Positions 23,271 to 35,912 of a stretch of DNA of 64,000 bases are shown here, piece after piece; positions within the stretch are counted from its first letter, which is position 1; each line of letters starts with the position of its first letter. The notes beneath the pieces are model-generated. The model did no database searches and had not been told where the DNA came from. It was given only the letters and a program-made list of their open reading frames with translations. The stretch is taken from NCBI GenBank assembly GCA_949128115.1, contig OX421966.1, positions 38,457,042 through 38,521,041 of the forward strand. The letters are read 5' to 3'. Origin of the DNA: Anaspis maculata. Its lineage: Eukaryota > Arthropoda > Insecta > Coleoptera > Scraptiidae. Both the position numbers and the translations under genes were made by a program.

Positions 23271-24086
23271 ACTTGCTGATTCATGTAGTTGTTTTTCGAT
23301 CATTTCTTCATTGTTTTTTCATCTATCGATTCGACTTATTTTGTTTGTATGGTGTAAAATTAATTGCTGAGCGTAAAGTTTTCTCCGAAGCGTAAGCGAA
23401 CGAGTCTCCTTTTGTTGTTATGTTAATAACTTGTGAACGATGCAAACGTTTCAAATAGGTTCAAGCACCGATTCTCGCTGACTTGATCAATGCACTACTG
23501 GAGTGACTCCCCTGTCATTTCATTGACTCATTCACACTTGACTTTTATTCAGATCATTTGGGAAGGGATTTTTCAGCAATCAATCAGGCTATGCGCAGGG
23601 GTTTCTTTGACGTGTTCTTCCCATGTGTGCCTGTCAGCGAATACGTCATTTTTCCTTTACGATTAAATTGACAGTTTGACATGTTCCATGATTCCTTGTT
23701 TTGTTTTGCTAATATGATTTTCTGTTCATTTTATTGTTGTAAATTCCTGCATTATCAAAATAATTTGTAATGATTTGTCTTGTTTCATTTGTGTTTGTGT
23801 TTTGTTGTTCTTCATTCATGTGTGTCATTTTATTACTGTTAATTTCTTGTTGTTAGGTGTTTTGAGAAAAGAAACAAATTCATTAAAACTTTGCTAATTG
23901 ATTTTCAATAAAAGTTCATTTTGCTTGTGATTCATTCGCGTTTCATTTAAGAATCAAACCTTATCTCCAACGACACATTCTCATCTAGAGTAAGAACTCA
24001 CACAACGTAGGTAAAAGGTAAACGACGTGGGGAAGAGAAGAAACAACGACGATCACTGCCAAACATCGAAAAGGGGGTATACTACA
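23271..24086 (+). repeat. 5'-truncated 3' LTR
   Basis: It matches the last 0.8 kb of the LTR at 48284-49091 and the 3' half of the interrupted 5' LTR. It ends TATACTACA directly before the duplication GTTG. One deletion evidently removed the coding region together with the first 1.1 kb of this LTR. Relative to F4, it preserves the uninterrupted CTTCATTCATGTGTG site near 23811. Confidence 0.85.
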
Positions 24087-24090
24087 GTTG

Positions 24091-26427
24091 GTATCCCTGA
24101 GACAGAGAGGTGAATTTACGCAGTGAAGCTTATGTAGCTCTGACATTGATAATCAGAAGATTGATTCCTCTAAAGCTGTCAAACCGACCTCTCCTGAAAT
24201 CACCACGATGATACCGTGATGACGCCGCACCGTGGAAAAAAACTCGAGCCAAAGGTCTTGCCTAAGGAAATCGAGAAAAAATGGCACAGGTGAATTACCT
24301 ATTATTTAAACTAATACATGAATTGCTTGACTCCAAGTGAAACTTGAGCTGACGAAAGTAGAGGAACCGCAAGTTTCTACTTACCCCAAAAACTAAAGCG
24401 GTCCCATTCACCGTCATGTTTTCGGCCATGTCTGACTGTAAGCGCCTAACGTGCTGAATATGCCGCAAACTTGTATTTTCCTTTGATTCGGGATGATTCG
24501 TGGCATCTTATTGAAAACTGATTTGACCTGATAGTCATCATTTGTCAATAAACTGATGAAGTTTCGTCAGTATTCCAGACCTAACAAAACAATATCATAG
24601 CTTGCTGTGTGACAAATAATGGTGAAACGAATAATATGTGAGTATTTTATTTTATTTGAAAATCAAAATAGGCGAAGCCGAAATCAGTGACAATACCAAT
24701 TATTACTGTCCACATACGTGCCGAGAGCTTATCAGTCTGGTCGGAACACTTGTTGAGGTTTATATCTATTTTTATTGTTAGGCGAATGCATTAAGTTTTA
24801 TATTAGGCGATGCTTCGGGGTGAGCAGGACGCAGCAGATTCGAAGGCGGTGGATTTTATGGCGACTCAGCATTTTATGTGGAGAAGAGCATCGCCACCAC
24901 CACCTTCTTTTGATGGAATAAAAGTTTTTGTTTGTTCTTAACGCCGCCGTGTTTATTACCGGAACCCCCCCGACAACAAAGAACGCTGAGGGGCCTGGGT
25001 TGGAGGAGTGCGGGGAGAAAATAGGAAGTGGTGGTCTGCCTTAAAGAGCCAGATTGAATGTTAATAATCCGCCGGGCATCGATCTTGGAACAACTCGCGC
25101 TGATGGAACACAAGAACCGGCCCGAGGAAGTTCAATGGAAACTTTTAATTGACTTTTATTGCGAGTTAGGAACTTCTTATGGCGGCATAAATTCATATAA
25201 TTTTTCCTGTTGCTGCCGCCACCACACGGAACTTTCCATTTTGTTTTGCTTGCGATTCAAGCTTGTGCACGATGACCTTATTTACAAGTTAATTTGTTTG
25301 ATTAGCAGAAGGCAGGAATCAGAAATCCTGTTTTCAAACTTTATTAATTTGAATGAGTTCTTTTACATTACAACGGGATATGCAAGCTTTTTCCAGGATA
25401 TTGTGGACGCGTACCAACCTATTCTGATTCAATAAAACATTTGCGGGCTCACGTATTTGTACAGAGATATCGCATTCGCAACATGAAACGTGAAACTTTC
25501 AGCTCTTCTGTATTCCAGCTCCTCTATTTTTGAGTTGACAGTAAAAACTTTTGATAGTAGTAGTTGATAACTTATTCGTTATTACAAAAGCAGCAGGTCT
25601 GTAGCTAGTTATGATTACTAATTTTAATTATTGCGTACAAAACTGAAGTGAAGTTACGCGAGCTACTCAACTTTTTTTAGGTCACCGACAAAAACCGAAG
25701 GGTCGCACACAGAAATTCTCGGCCAACTCCTCCGCACAGTTCGCTCTTCGCAGGACATTTCATTAGCTATTGATTGTTCTCGAAATCGTCCAAACAAAAT
25801 TGTATGAGTAAGTGGCCGTCAAACTTCAGCCCGGCTCTTGGGAGAAGGACGCCAATTTTTCTCTACTTATCATCATCGTGATATCATTGAGGATCGACGA
25901 TGTCGTGACATCCGCAGTCGAAATTGGTTTTTTTTGTTGTCTTTCCACTTCCGCAGTTCCATTATCAATAGTTTGATAGTGCTCTTAAATTCCAAATCAA
26001 CTCTGTTGCAGGATTCGGTGAATAAAGCCTCCAGTTCCCTATCCTTAAATATGCTTTTCGAGGTCCGACTTCCAATCTCTGAGGTCACAGCTCAGTCGTC
26101 AAAGTGTACAGGTGCTCTCTGCGCTCATATCATTGCCGCTGGGGTAGGCGAGGCTCACATTAGGGTGATTACATGTAGAGGGAGTTTATGGCAAAATGTC
26201 AATAGTGTCATTGTCATCTGTCAAGTTTCATCCATGTCGGAGTCAATGTCAACCAGACTAACCTGCTAACCTCACTAAATACCATCATTTTCACGTGTTT
26301 TGTTCACATACTGGTTTGTTCAGCGTTTACGAGATCGAGATTGGGATTTCTAATCATTCAAATGGTTCTTTTATGATTCAAAATACCTAACACAATGACT
26401 ATGACTCCTACACTTTCATTTGCAGAA
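24091..26427. other. Unassigned single-copy-looking interval
   Basis: I see no TE ends here. A GC-richer part (about 24780-25130) includes CCACCACCACC and a run of seven C (24966-24972). Open frames of 125 and 143 codons (25058-25435 and 25838-26269, plus) are present, but their translations match no family I know. Nothing else in the interval supports coding. Confidence 0.35.
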
Positions 26428-26431
26428 ACTT

Positions 26432-27717
26432 TGTAGTATATCCTCGTCACGGCACCATTTCTGTAGTGTATCCTGGTCACGGGACCATTTCTGTAGTGTA
26501 ACCCCGTCTTTCGATGTTTGGCAGCGATCGTCGTTGTCCCTCCCCTTCTCAACGTTGTTCACCTTTTACCTACGTTGTGTGAGTTCTTACTCGAGATGAG
26601 AATGTGTCCTTGGGGATGAGGTTTGATTTTTGAACGAAACAGGAATGAATCATAAGCAAGGAAAATGAATGTTTTATTGAAGATCAATTTGCAAAGTTTT
26701 GAATGAATTTGTTTTTTTTTCTCAAAACACCTCACAACAAGAAATTGACAGTGATGAAATGACACAACATGATGAAGAACAACACAACACAAAGACAAAT
26801 TAAACAAGACAAATTATTCCAAACTATTTAGACAATGCAGGAATTAACAACAAGAGAATGAACACAAAATCAGATTAACAAAACAAAACAAGAAATCATG
26901 AAACATGTTCAACTGTCAATTCAATCGCAAAGGAAAAGTGACGTATTCGCTGACAGGCACACATGGGAAGAACACGTCAAAGAAACCCATGCGTATAGCC
27001 TGGTTGATTGCTGGAAAATTCTTACATACAAAACAGAACAATGGTTAGTAAACAGTAATCACATACAGTAAATAACAGTAAATACAAGAAAATCGACTCA
27101 AGCCAACCTGTGGCCCTCTCTTCGTCGTTATACATAATTTTCCCCCAAATAAGAAAAGGTTAGTAGACCTAACCAGGCAGATTCATACGAGCAGGTGGAA
27201 ACCCCCCCTCAGAACACGGAGAAGCGTGCAAGTTTCTCTTCCCTTCCTTCTGCACACCCACTATGTTACGGCCTTTGCCATCAATATTGCGATCATTTGG
27301 GGAGTAGATAATTTACACAATATTCAAAGCAGTGCAAAGCACCTTGATTTCAAAGGGGGAAAAACTGCATGTTATGCAAGCCCGTTGAGAACAAAGAGAA
27401 CAAAGAATTTCGTGTTATGTACAATAATTTTGCGGACAAAATAGGTATCAAAATGCATGATTTGGTGAGTGGGTGGAAGCCAAAATTACGATACAATAAT
27501 CAAAGAAAGACCGACCTCAAATTAGGAGGAACCGACGCACACTCAATGCACTGAAAAATTACGTGTTCTTCACTACAGCTGATTCTCTTCTCTCCCTGCG
27601 GCTGCCGCTCGCGCGCCCAGCGCCATCTCCCTCTCCCATCGTCAAACGCTACAAACGTCAACGACCGTACCTACTTCAGGTACCAACGTACAAACAAAAC
27701 AAAGGGGGAATACCACA
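26432..27717 (-). mobile_element. Minus-strand LTR copy with duplicated LTR/primer-site junction
   Basis: Read on the minus strand the LTR starts TGTGGTATTCCCCC at 27717 and reaches its first ACTACA end at 26492. It is shortened to about 1.2 kb by an internal deletion. It is followed by two 30-bp units, each consisting of GAAATGGTGCCGTGACC-type primer site plus a new LTR-like terminus, ending at 26432. The flanks ACTT (26428-26431) and ACAT (27718-27721) agree at three of four positions. This copy lacks the 5895-7179 insertion. Confidence 0.75.
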
Positions 27718-27721
27718 ACAT

Positions 27722-29215
27722 TAGGACGGATTGGGAAGTCATTTATGGAAAAATTATGTCGAGCCTTGAAAAAATCAGTACACTCTGATTCATCCCAACT
27801 CCCATCTCGGTCACTGGGGATAACATATCAATTGTTGTTCCTTAAAATTAGAGGTGATGATAATGACAGGACTAAAATAAATCATGGGTGCTTCCCATCT
27901 TATCTAAATATTTAGAACTGGTGTTCTGGAAACGCCAGTTTGCTCTTGTGACGCTATCAGGAAATCTTCTGATGGGCTTGATGAACCTTGACAATCTCTT
28001 TTACAACATTCCCTTCCTTTTATCTCTACAGGATCGTCGATTTTTCTCACTCATTCTGGAATTTCTCAAAAATATGGACGTCAAAATATAAAACTTCCCT
28101 TTCAATTAGGATAAAAAAATGGATAAGAAATGAAAAATATAGGTTCATTTTACGTTACTTATGACTTGAGAGCTTGAAACCAACTAGAGAAAAATAATTA
28201 TGACTGACAGAATAGACAAGATATCACAACGGCACATACAACAGAATGAACAATAACACTAAAAACAACACAAAACAATACAAAATAAGAAGAGTTTTGT
28301 CGCGTATCCCGTGCACGCGTCGATTCTGCAAGAGAGTATAGCCAAAGCTGGCATATTCCTCGATACACGTGTCGCAAGCGACAGAGTTGGCTCCCAATCT
28401 GACGTATTTGCCATAGCAACCCCTGTTCTCCCTGAAAGGTAACATCAATTCATCTTATAGCAAGCATAGCAAAATAAAGTAACCCGACTCCCTAACAAAA
28501 AGTACCGTACAACCTGCTTGGGCGATAAAAGCCCCATGACACAGATGCAAAAACAAAACATTGGAAAACAACCAAGTTACGTTGGGCAGAAGTGGCTGAT
28601 GGCACAAAGATACGACTTTCCACGGTTTTCAAGAAAAGATCAGTGAGAACACCAAGGCTCTATTATACTCTCAAGCGGCATCGGCATGGCAATGGTTGAA
28701 TATTTGAAACACAAAAGAAGTCAGACATGAACAAATGAAACAAAAATCATGACACATCACTAGTACATCCGTGACATCACGTAAAACACGTACTGGCATA
28801 CAATGCTAGAAAAGTCTCAAAATTCACTAATTATTGCCTTGAAGCTTCAAAGACACAATCCATGACTGAGGAACGTGATAAGCTGATAAGTAATAGCATT
28901 ATTGTCAAATGGTAGATTGGTTTATCCAAGTGCTTCCTTATTCACCTTCCTCGAAAAGCTGGAAGGCATTGTGCCTAAAGTGGTGGGAACTGGAAACGTT
29001 TGAAATGAGAAGAAACACGGTGTGGCGAATAGCAGAAAGAAGAAAAAAAGAAAAAATCACAAAGAAAGAACTGACAAAGAGATTAATCAATAATTTTCTA
29101 GTTATAAGAAGCCATTTTCTTGCGAAGACTTTCAACAAAAGTTCAGATGCCAACCGCATCAAATCTAAAGGAAATAGGAAACATGCTAACCCCAGGTTGC
29201 ACCAACAAATTCAAT
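27722..29215. other. Unassigned interval with a weak exon-like segment
   Basis: No TE boundaries were found. On the minus strand an open segment (about 28290-28440) follows a CTTTCAG acceptor-like sequence. Its translation contains GCYGKYVRLGANSVACDTC with four cysteines. It may be an exon of an unknown gene or chance. A 106-codon plus frame (28909-29229) is Lys-rich and looks non-coding. Confidence 0.3.
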
Positions 29216-29223
29216 CGTGGAAT

Positions 29224-29975
29224 CAGTGACGGATTAGAAAGCAGTGGCGCCCTAGGCTGATTCATTTCGGCGCCCCCCCCCTTTCACTTTTGGAACTACA
29301 ACAACTGATGAACAAAATCCAACTAGTTTTTTTTTCAATTTTAGGCTGTTTCAGAACAAAACAAAACTAATACAATCATAGAGTAGCACACTGTACGTGG
29401 GTATGTGAAGTGTTGAACACTAGTGACTGAATAGACCCTTTCAGCCTGTGGATAGATGATTTTTATTTCTACATATTGGTAGAGGTCTGTCTCCTTGGAA
29501 AAAGTCATTTTATGTTATTTCAAAGATGGTGGGTGACATTCATTCGCTTCGTCGCTTGAGCTATAAACGAAAATTCAATTCTTTCCCCGGTGTCTTACAC
29601 CGGCGCCGTGGGGCAAAGACCTTCCAGCTTTTCAACGGTTCACTTTCGAGTACAGTTACCAGTTTTTTTGTAAGAAAAGGTGCGTAGGTTCTCACCCTAT
29701 TATGAGATTTAATTATTTTATCCATAATTTATTAGTTGCCAAAATTCAGATTCATTTTTTCCATAGCATTTCTTTACTTGGGAGAGGATGCCAGAGAGTA
29801 TAGTACCTTACCAACTTTTCTAGCTGACCTAAAATAAGTGCAACAATATGGAACGTGAAACTACAACATTTCTCGTGAATTCATGCTTTTTTTCAATTTC
29901 GCCTCAGTCGGCGCCCCCTTTTATCGAGGCGCCCTAGGTTGCAGCCTACTTAGCCTATTGGTTAATCAGTCACTG
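29224..29975. mobile_element. hAT-type MITE (752 bp)
   Basis: The ends are CAGTGACGGATTA (29224) and TAATCAGTCACTG (ending 29975). The flanks are CGTGGAAT and CGTGAAAT, an 8-bp duplication with one mismatch. Subterminal GGCGCCCTAGG occurs at both ends in inverted orientation (29248 and 29926). It is non-coding. Confidence 0.8.
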
Positions 29976-29983
29976 CGTGAAAT

Positions 29984-32900
29984 ATGTAGTATTGAGAAAT
30001 TCATCAAAAATCATGACAAAATATTCAGTTCACAACTGATTGTTTGCATTTCCTGTGGTCCATCACCTGGCATCGACCTAGAATTTATCAAAGAAAATCC
30101 TCAATCAGTTATTTTCATGATTAACCCTTCGGTGCAGCCGGAGGTACGAGAGGTTACAAGTTTGGTACGGCGCTTTTGTTAACTGTATTTCTCCAATTAA
30201 AATTCTAGTTAAAATCTTCGTTTTTTACAGTTTAATTCTGTCAAATATATGAGCTAAAAGGTATAGGCGTGTCTGTTTTTTTTTTCACATAATTTGAGTG
30301 AGCCTTGCTTCCGGTCGCCATCAGCCGATGGCGGACTGATCGCATGTAGAAATCAAATAGCTTATGAACCACGCATTTTCACACATAATTCAAATTTGGC
30401 ACCTTAGCTACCCTGAGCGTTCGCAGCACCGGAAAAAACCATTTCTGTACACTCTTTCTCAACCTGTCAAACTCGTTTGATTGATCTCCTGTTTTTTATA
30501 CTCCTTTAAGTATAGCTAGCCTACAGAAGCAAAAAGTATTCTCAAATTGGCAAAAGTTCAGCTGCTCATGTTCGAAGAGCGCCTGGCGTGTAGTACACTG
30601 GTCCAGTCGGGTAAAACCAAAACTTGAATGAGAGACCGCCCATAGGTATAGTGCCAGTGGGCGAGCTTCAGAGCGGGTCTCATCTATTTGGTTCTGGAGA
30701 GGCTGGAACTTTTCTTCGGGTGATCCTGGGCAAGCCTCCCGAATATAACATGCCTGCAACCGGCAGTACGACCCATGCATGCATGAGTTGAAGGAAAAAG
30801 CTAGGGTCTTTTCACTCTTGGAAGAGAGTTGCGCTTGTGATCCCCATTTGATCGCTGGAACGATCCTGGTCTGTGGAAGGTGCTACAGTGGGACCCGCGG
30901 ATACAGGTTGACACTAGTACATCGAAAATATCTACGTCGTTTTTCACATTTTTATCAAGTGGATTGGCAAAACAGGCGAAATGGTATGTGAAACAGATGC
31001 TACAGTTCCTCTTCGTAGTACTCGTACATTGCTGGACTCGCCGCCGGCAGTCTTCATTGTAACACTAGTTTCACAATATACAATATACGTTTGTTTTCTT
31101 CAATGGATAACAAACAAGGTCACGATTTGTAAAAAGTACTCATTTCACTTACATGTGTGATGATTTGTGAGACTGACTATAAAGGCAGCCTGCCAGGCTT
31201 CCATGATGTGAAATAAAACGGTGAAATGATCATAGTCTATACATCACATTAGCACTATCACGGCTGCCAACTTTATGTACTGGTCCACCGCCCATCATTC
31301 CTCTGAAAAATGAATGGGGCGGCGGACGCCTGTTTTCTGGAGACCTGAAAGTTGGTTGTCCGCTGGTGTGGAAATATGGCGAATTTATTCCGCCAGTTCT
31401 CCAGTGTACGAAGTATCGAGGATGAGGAATGGCGGCCGATGTTACTGGAACGCCGAAAGCCATAAATTATTTTAATTTCCCTTTAATTGATAAACTTTTC
31501 CGGATTTCCCACTACAAGGAACGACTGAAAGGCGGGTGCGGCGATTCTGCTCCTCCTCGACTAAAGTGAATTGTTTTCCATTTTCACGCATTGTTCCGTA
31601 TTTAGTGGCTTTTCCTATAAATATGTTCCAAAGTGAATAATGCTGCTGATTCGAGGGAAGTATACCTATAAACTCTGCCGCGCGTATATTTTTGAAAATA
31701 ATGAAGTTGAAATGCTTTCCGCAAGTCCTAATTATCTAAAGCTTTTGACGGGAGGCTTTTAGCTCCTTATAGCAAAGCGTAAGACTTCGTTATTGGTAAT
31801 GCCCTGTCAGCGACACGTTTTCCAACAAAAAAAATGCGGAATTTTGCGGGTGATTAAATCTCATTAGAGTATGAGATAATTTACTTTCGACACGTTGGCG
31901 AATTTATGATTTTGCTTTTAGGCGGATATAATGGATGCGGGGATGAGGCAGAGAGCTCGAAGCATGAAAATCGGTTTATGGTAGAAAATGTTGAATTTAC
32001 AAAACATTTCAAAAATCTGCCTCCTGTTAAAACAAAGTCCTCCTGGCCTTCCACCTGATTCAACTGCTCACTGTTGCCTTTTTCTCATCCTTCTAGAGCC
32101 TACGATTACGATTTACGATTACGGCACTATAAAAACAATAAACACTCGACTGTGTATGCAAAATATTTGTGGGATAATATGTCGATGCAAGTTCAAAAAG
32201 TGGCGTAAAAAATGATGTGCCAGGGGCACTTTGACGCTGCCAATTACCTATCCACCAAGCGATACTAATACAGACAAGCAGGAATGACGCGGTTTTGAAA
32301 AGGAAAGGAGATATACAAGCGGTTAGAGAAACGTTACAATGCTTAAAGAAAAACTTGCTTGTTTTGTGCGAGGCCAAAGCAACGAGTCGTGTCTCGCTAG
32401 CAGTGGTGGCCCGACATGGGGGTCCACATGGCAGACCACCATCGCGCTTCAAAAGGTGCGAGTAAATCGATCAGCAGATGACGGAATCTTCGCCGATGAT
32501 GAAAGACAGACAGCGGCAGTGGCGTTATAGATGAAGAAACTCCTAACACGCTGACTTGAAGTTTACGGCGGTAGTTTGAGATGAAGTGAATGCATGGCAT
32601 GCCACGACAAATTTCCCAAGGATGTAGCTTTCTTGCAAGTGTGGGAGAAGCTCCTTGGGAGTTTCATACAATCCGCAGTACACTGTTGTAACGAAAGTTG
32701 TCCGTTGAACACTGAAGCACTCTGTCAGGCACGTCGAGGTGCTGATGCCCCAGCACATCGCTTCTTTCTACCAGTAGGTAGTGCCTGGAATCTTCAAGAC
32801 AGTTTTCTCCAAAACTGTTGGGCAGTACGGATTGTTCTGCGCGACAAAATGCTAGTGCCAGCAGGAAATGCTGAAGAGATTGCGATCTCGTGAAGACAGT

Positions 32901-33343
32901 CATCAAACTGGCGTGGAGCGGTGTACAACGCGCTATGTGGTATCCGGATCTATACGAAATATTCAACATGTACATCGACATGAGTAGACAGAAATATTAT
33001 ACGCAGAAAAACTTGAGGACTAATTTCGGAAACAGCGGTGAATTATATCTAATTAGTTTGCTCATCAACACGACACGACAAATCTGCCTGAAAGCTCAGG
33101 TACCTTATACCTACATTTAATTTCATAATGATGCTGCTTTTGACATACCAATACCAGTGCAGTCATATACAGCCTACCAGAACCTGAAATTAAATGGTTG
33201 ATGTGGAAATCGAGAACTTTTAAAGCCGGGGAAGGTTCTCGCCACAATTACCAACCACACACATATGAACAACCACTGACATCACATTATTTAGATCACG
33301 CCATATAGGGTGCTTCAAAATGATTGCATTCTAAATCAAGAAC
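29984..33343. other. Unassigned interval, no TE ends seen
   Basis: This 3.4-kb stretch is the longest part of the window without an identifiable element. Short open frames of 60-119 codons occur on both strands (for example 31230-31463 minus, 32093-32452 minus, 32594-32893 plus). None shows a family signature. A GC-richer patch lies at 31270-31460. I cannot call a gene here. Confidence 0.35.
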
Positions 33344-33351
33344 GATATATG

Positions 33352-34459
33352 CAGTGGCGGACTAAGGGGGGGGGCGGAGGGGGCGGTCCGCCCCGGGCCT
33401 TGGGGCCTCAATCATCTGATGGGGCCTCCAATTTCCCTTGTTTGTAGAATATACCGAGAAAAAATTGGGGTAAAATCGAAAAATTTCAATTTTTTCCCTC
33501 AATGGTCATGTTTTTCGCATATTACCTACTGAGGTGAGAAACATTGTTTTCCTATTTTCTCCATTTTAAAGTTACCTTGGCAGGCCCCATGATAACAGGT
33601 TTGGGGGCCTACACACAGGCAATAGAGGTGTGTCTGTATCACGAAATCTCTAAGAATTATTTTACTTAAAGCTTTAGGGGCCCCGACCCCGGATATCAGA
33701 GTGCCAGGGGCCTCAAGACTTTTGGAATTTTGTATTTTATTATTTCTTTTCAAAAGAGGGAAAAGATAAAACAACAAAATTATCTTGTCTGCGCGCTGCA
33801 GATAGTAGGAATTCATATTATTCCTAATTTTGTATAAACGAGTAGGTTTTAGCATTAAGTCAACAGTCCAATTCGAATTCAACATCTAAAGCCAGAACCA
33901 AAAACTTCTTGTAGGTAGGTAGGTACTGGTGGTCAGTGGCATAGCCAATAAGGGGGGCAAAAGTGGGCGAATGACCCCACCCCCTACCTCCCAATCGCCC
34001 ACGGCACTTCGTCCCACACTAAACCGATACAGGATACAGAAAAAATTTCTGGCGAAAATTTTCAAGAAGCGCAAAACATTTCTGAAAAGAAGTTTGATTA
34101 TCAAGTAATTTTGGTGGAAGCGTCAGAAACAGAAATCGCAAAACACATGAAATATACCGATTATCATCAGCATCATTATTATAATGTCCAAAAAATTTCG
34201 GCTGCGGCGCTACTTCTCCCCGACTTACACCCTCGTCGTTGCCTTTGCCCTCTCCGCCCTGAAATTCTGACTGCGCCACTGTGTGTTTTATAGTCAAGTT
34301 AACAATTAGTGTTTTGTCTCTTACGCTTTTGCTCAATTACGGCGGGGCAGAGCGGGCCAAAAAGTCTGCCGCCCCTCCTTCATATTCTCAACTTTCACTC
34401 CTTAGGGGCCCCATCTCACAATTCCGCCCAGGGCCCCCAATTCCCTTAGTCCGCCACTG
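33352..34459 (+). mobile_element. hAT-type element, family 1, copy A (1.1 kb)
   Basis: Perfect inverted ends CAGTGGCGGACTAAGGG and CCCTTAGTCCGCCACTG are flanked by a perfect 8-bp duplication GATATATG (33344-33351, 34460-34467). Subterminal GC-rich blocks (GGGGGCGGTCCGCCCCGGGC) contrast with an AT-rich interior. A second set of hAT-like ends, CAGTGGCATAGCC (33937) and GCGCCACTG (ending 34282), suggests an older nested element. There is no transposase. Confidence 0.9.
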
Positions 34460-34467
34460 GATATATG

Positions 34468-35455
34468 GAATCCACATAGGAATTACGTAAAAAATATCCG
34501 AAAGAAAATAGTAAAGTTTATTATTTTCAAGATATGGTAGGTCAAAGGATGGGACTTCACTGCCCTCTACTTTCGTTATTTGTACCTACTGATTTTGGGG
34601 ATTTTTTGTGATAGACTAATAAGTGAAAATTATCAACTACTGGGTGTGAGAGAGAGAAAACTTTATTCAAATATAAAGTGTGCTGCCCGTTTACTTCTGG
34701 TTGCAATAGTACACAGCATACGGATCAGCCAATCCGATCGACTTGACATTCAGTAGGCAGCAGACAATGCAGACATGGTTTGCTGTCAAATGAGCCCAAT
34801 GGTTTTTGGCTGTCATCCGTCAAATGGAAATGTCACTATCAAAAAATGACACGGTTTGAAGTTTAAAACTTTGCTATTGATTAGTTTTGCCTCGAGTTTT
34901 GCAGCTCGAGCTTTTCATCATTTTCAAATTCAAATTTCAAATTCTCCAGTCTGGTACGACGAATTTTGAAAATTTTACTGACCGTTACTACCTGAGACGG
35001 CCGCTCACCGGGGTTTTAACTAAGACAACCGGCATTTGATGCAGGACTTTTTCCGAAAAATTTTAGCTGATACTGATAGCAGCATGCATTGGGCGTCGTG
35101 TAGGGTTATTTCCAAATGCCACACAATCTCAGTTTTTCGGCGGTGATTTTTTTAAAATGAAACTTGCATATTCTGTGAATAAAAAAATTGTCGTCATGTC
35201 TGCCGCGGAACTTCTCATCGTGGGATCCTACCTGCAACGTCTTTGAAGACTGGTATCTAGGAACCTATGAAAAATTTTCTTCTAAATTGGAATTAGAGTC
35301 GGTATTTCCCACGAACCTGTAGTATAGCTGGACTGATGATTACAGAGGGGGAAATGACGCCAGGCGGGCGCTGCCATGAGATTATGTGGTCACCAAGTTT
35401 CTTGTTTTCAACGGTTGGCATCACCTGCCACGGCAACGGTCTGATTTCACGAGTT
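34468..35455. other. Repeat-related unassigned stretch
   Basis: 34690-34830 resembles 41660-41770 in the same orientation (AATCCGATCGACT, ATGAGC, TTTTTGGCNGTCAT). 35305-35360 is an inverted copy of 37196-37245 (CGAACCTGTAGTATAGCTGG). These pairs bracket the palindromes at 35.5-37 kb and the foldback beyond, so the stretch is probably the outer part of a larger inverted structure. No coding signal was found. Confidence 0.45.
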
Positions 35456-35690
35456 TACCTATAGGTATATCCCGTTCACTTTTCATTGTCAGTAGAATGA
35501 CTTTTTGTAGCAAAAATAAAGTGACAAGATGGAGCGCTGGGGAGATACCTACGGCTAACGGCCGCTGATAGTTTTGATCTAAAACTTTGCAGGTACCATC
35601 AGCCGTAGCCGTAGCCCTCCAGCTTGTCACTTTATTTTTTATTTAAAAACTCATTCTACTGAAAATAGAAAGTGAACGGGATATAGGTAC
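35456..35690. repeat. 235-bp palindromic MITE
   Basis: TATATCCCGTTCACTTTTC (from 35466) and its inverted partner GAAAGTGAACGGGATATAGG (ending about 35687) bound the element. The arms include CAGTAGAATGA/TCATTCTACTG and AATAAAGTGACAAG/CTTGTCACTTTATT. The loop contains two inverted GGCTAACGGC/GCCGTAGCC-like segments. Target duplication is not clear. Confidence 0.75.
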
Positions 35691-35912
35691 AAGTTGCCGG
35701 AATCAAAACCAGAAATCAAGATATTATCCCAGATCAAGATGGCGCGGCACTGACAGCCAAGCACCAATTGTCACCGAGCGAAAATTCTTCCAGTGAACCT
35801 CAAACGTTCTAGGTAATAACGGTAAACTCTTGCAATCTTCATGGATCGGTAACAAATTTAGCTAAAAATTATATTAATATTCACTAAAATTATATATATA
35901 TATATATATATA

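Larger units (their letters stand above)
5840..24090 (+). mobile_element. LTR retrotransposon insertion, internally deleted and triply interrupted
   Basis: The insertion is bounded by GTTG on the left (5840-5843) and GTTG on the right (24087-24090). The LTR starts TGTGGTATTCCCCC and ends in GGGGGTATACTACA, the usual TG...CA form. The order is a 5' LTR in four pieces (5844-5894, 7180-8177, 14594-15126, 22856-23127), a primer-binding site, about 140 bp of leader, then a 5'-truncated 3' LTR (23271-24086). The four pieces sum to about 1.85 kb, close to the 1.94 kb of the uninterrupted copy at 47148-49091. No gag or pol coding sequence remains. The superfamily is not decided; a tRNA-His site and long LTR would suit BEL/Pao or Gypsy. 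Confidence 0.8.

Noticed and set aside
32594..32893. Frame beginning with a FPKD word resembling the THAP FPKDP box.
   Set aside because: The THAP cysteine and histidine ligands are absent upstream and the downstream residues do not fit the domain.
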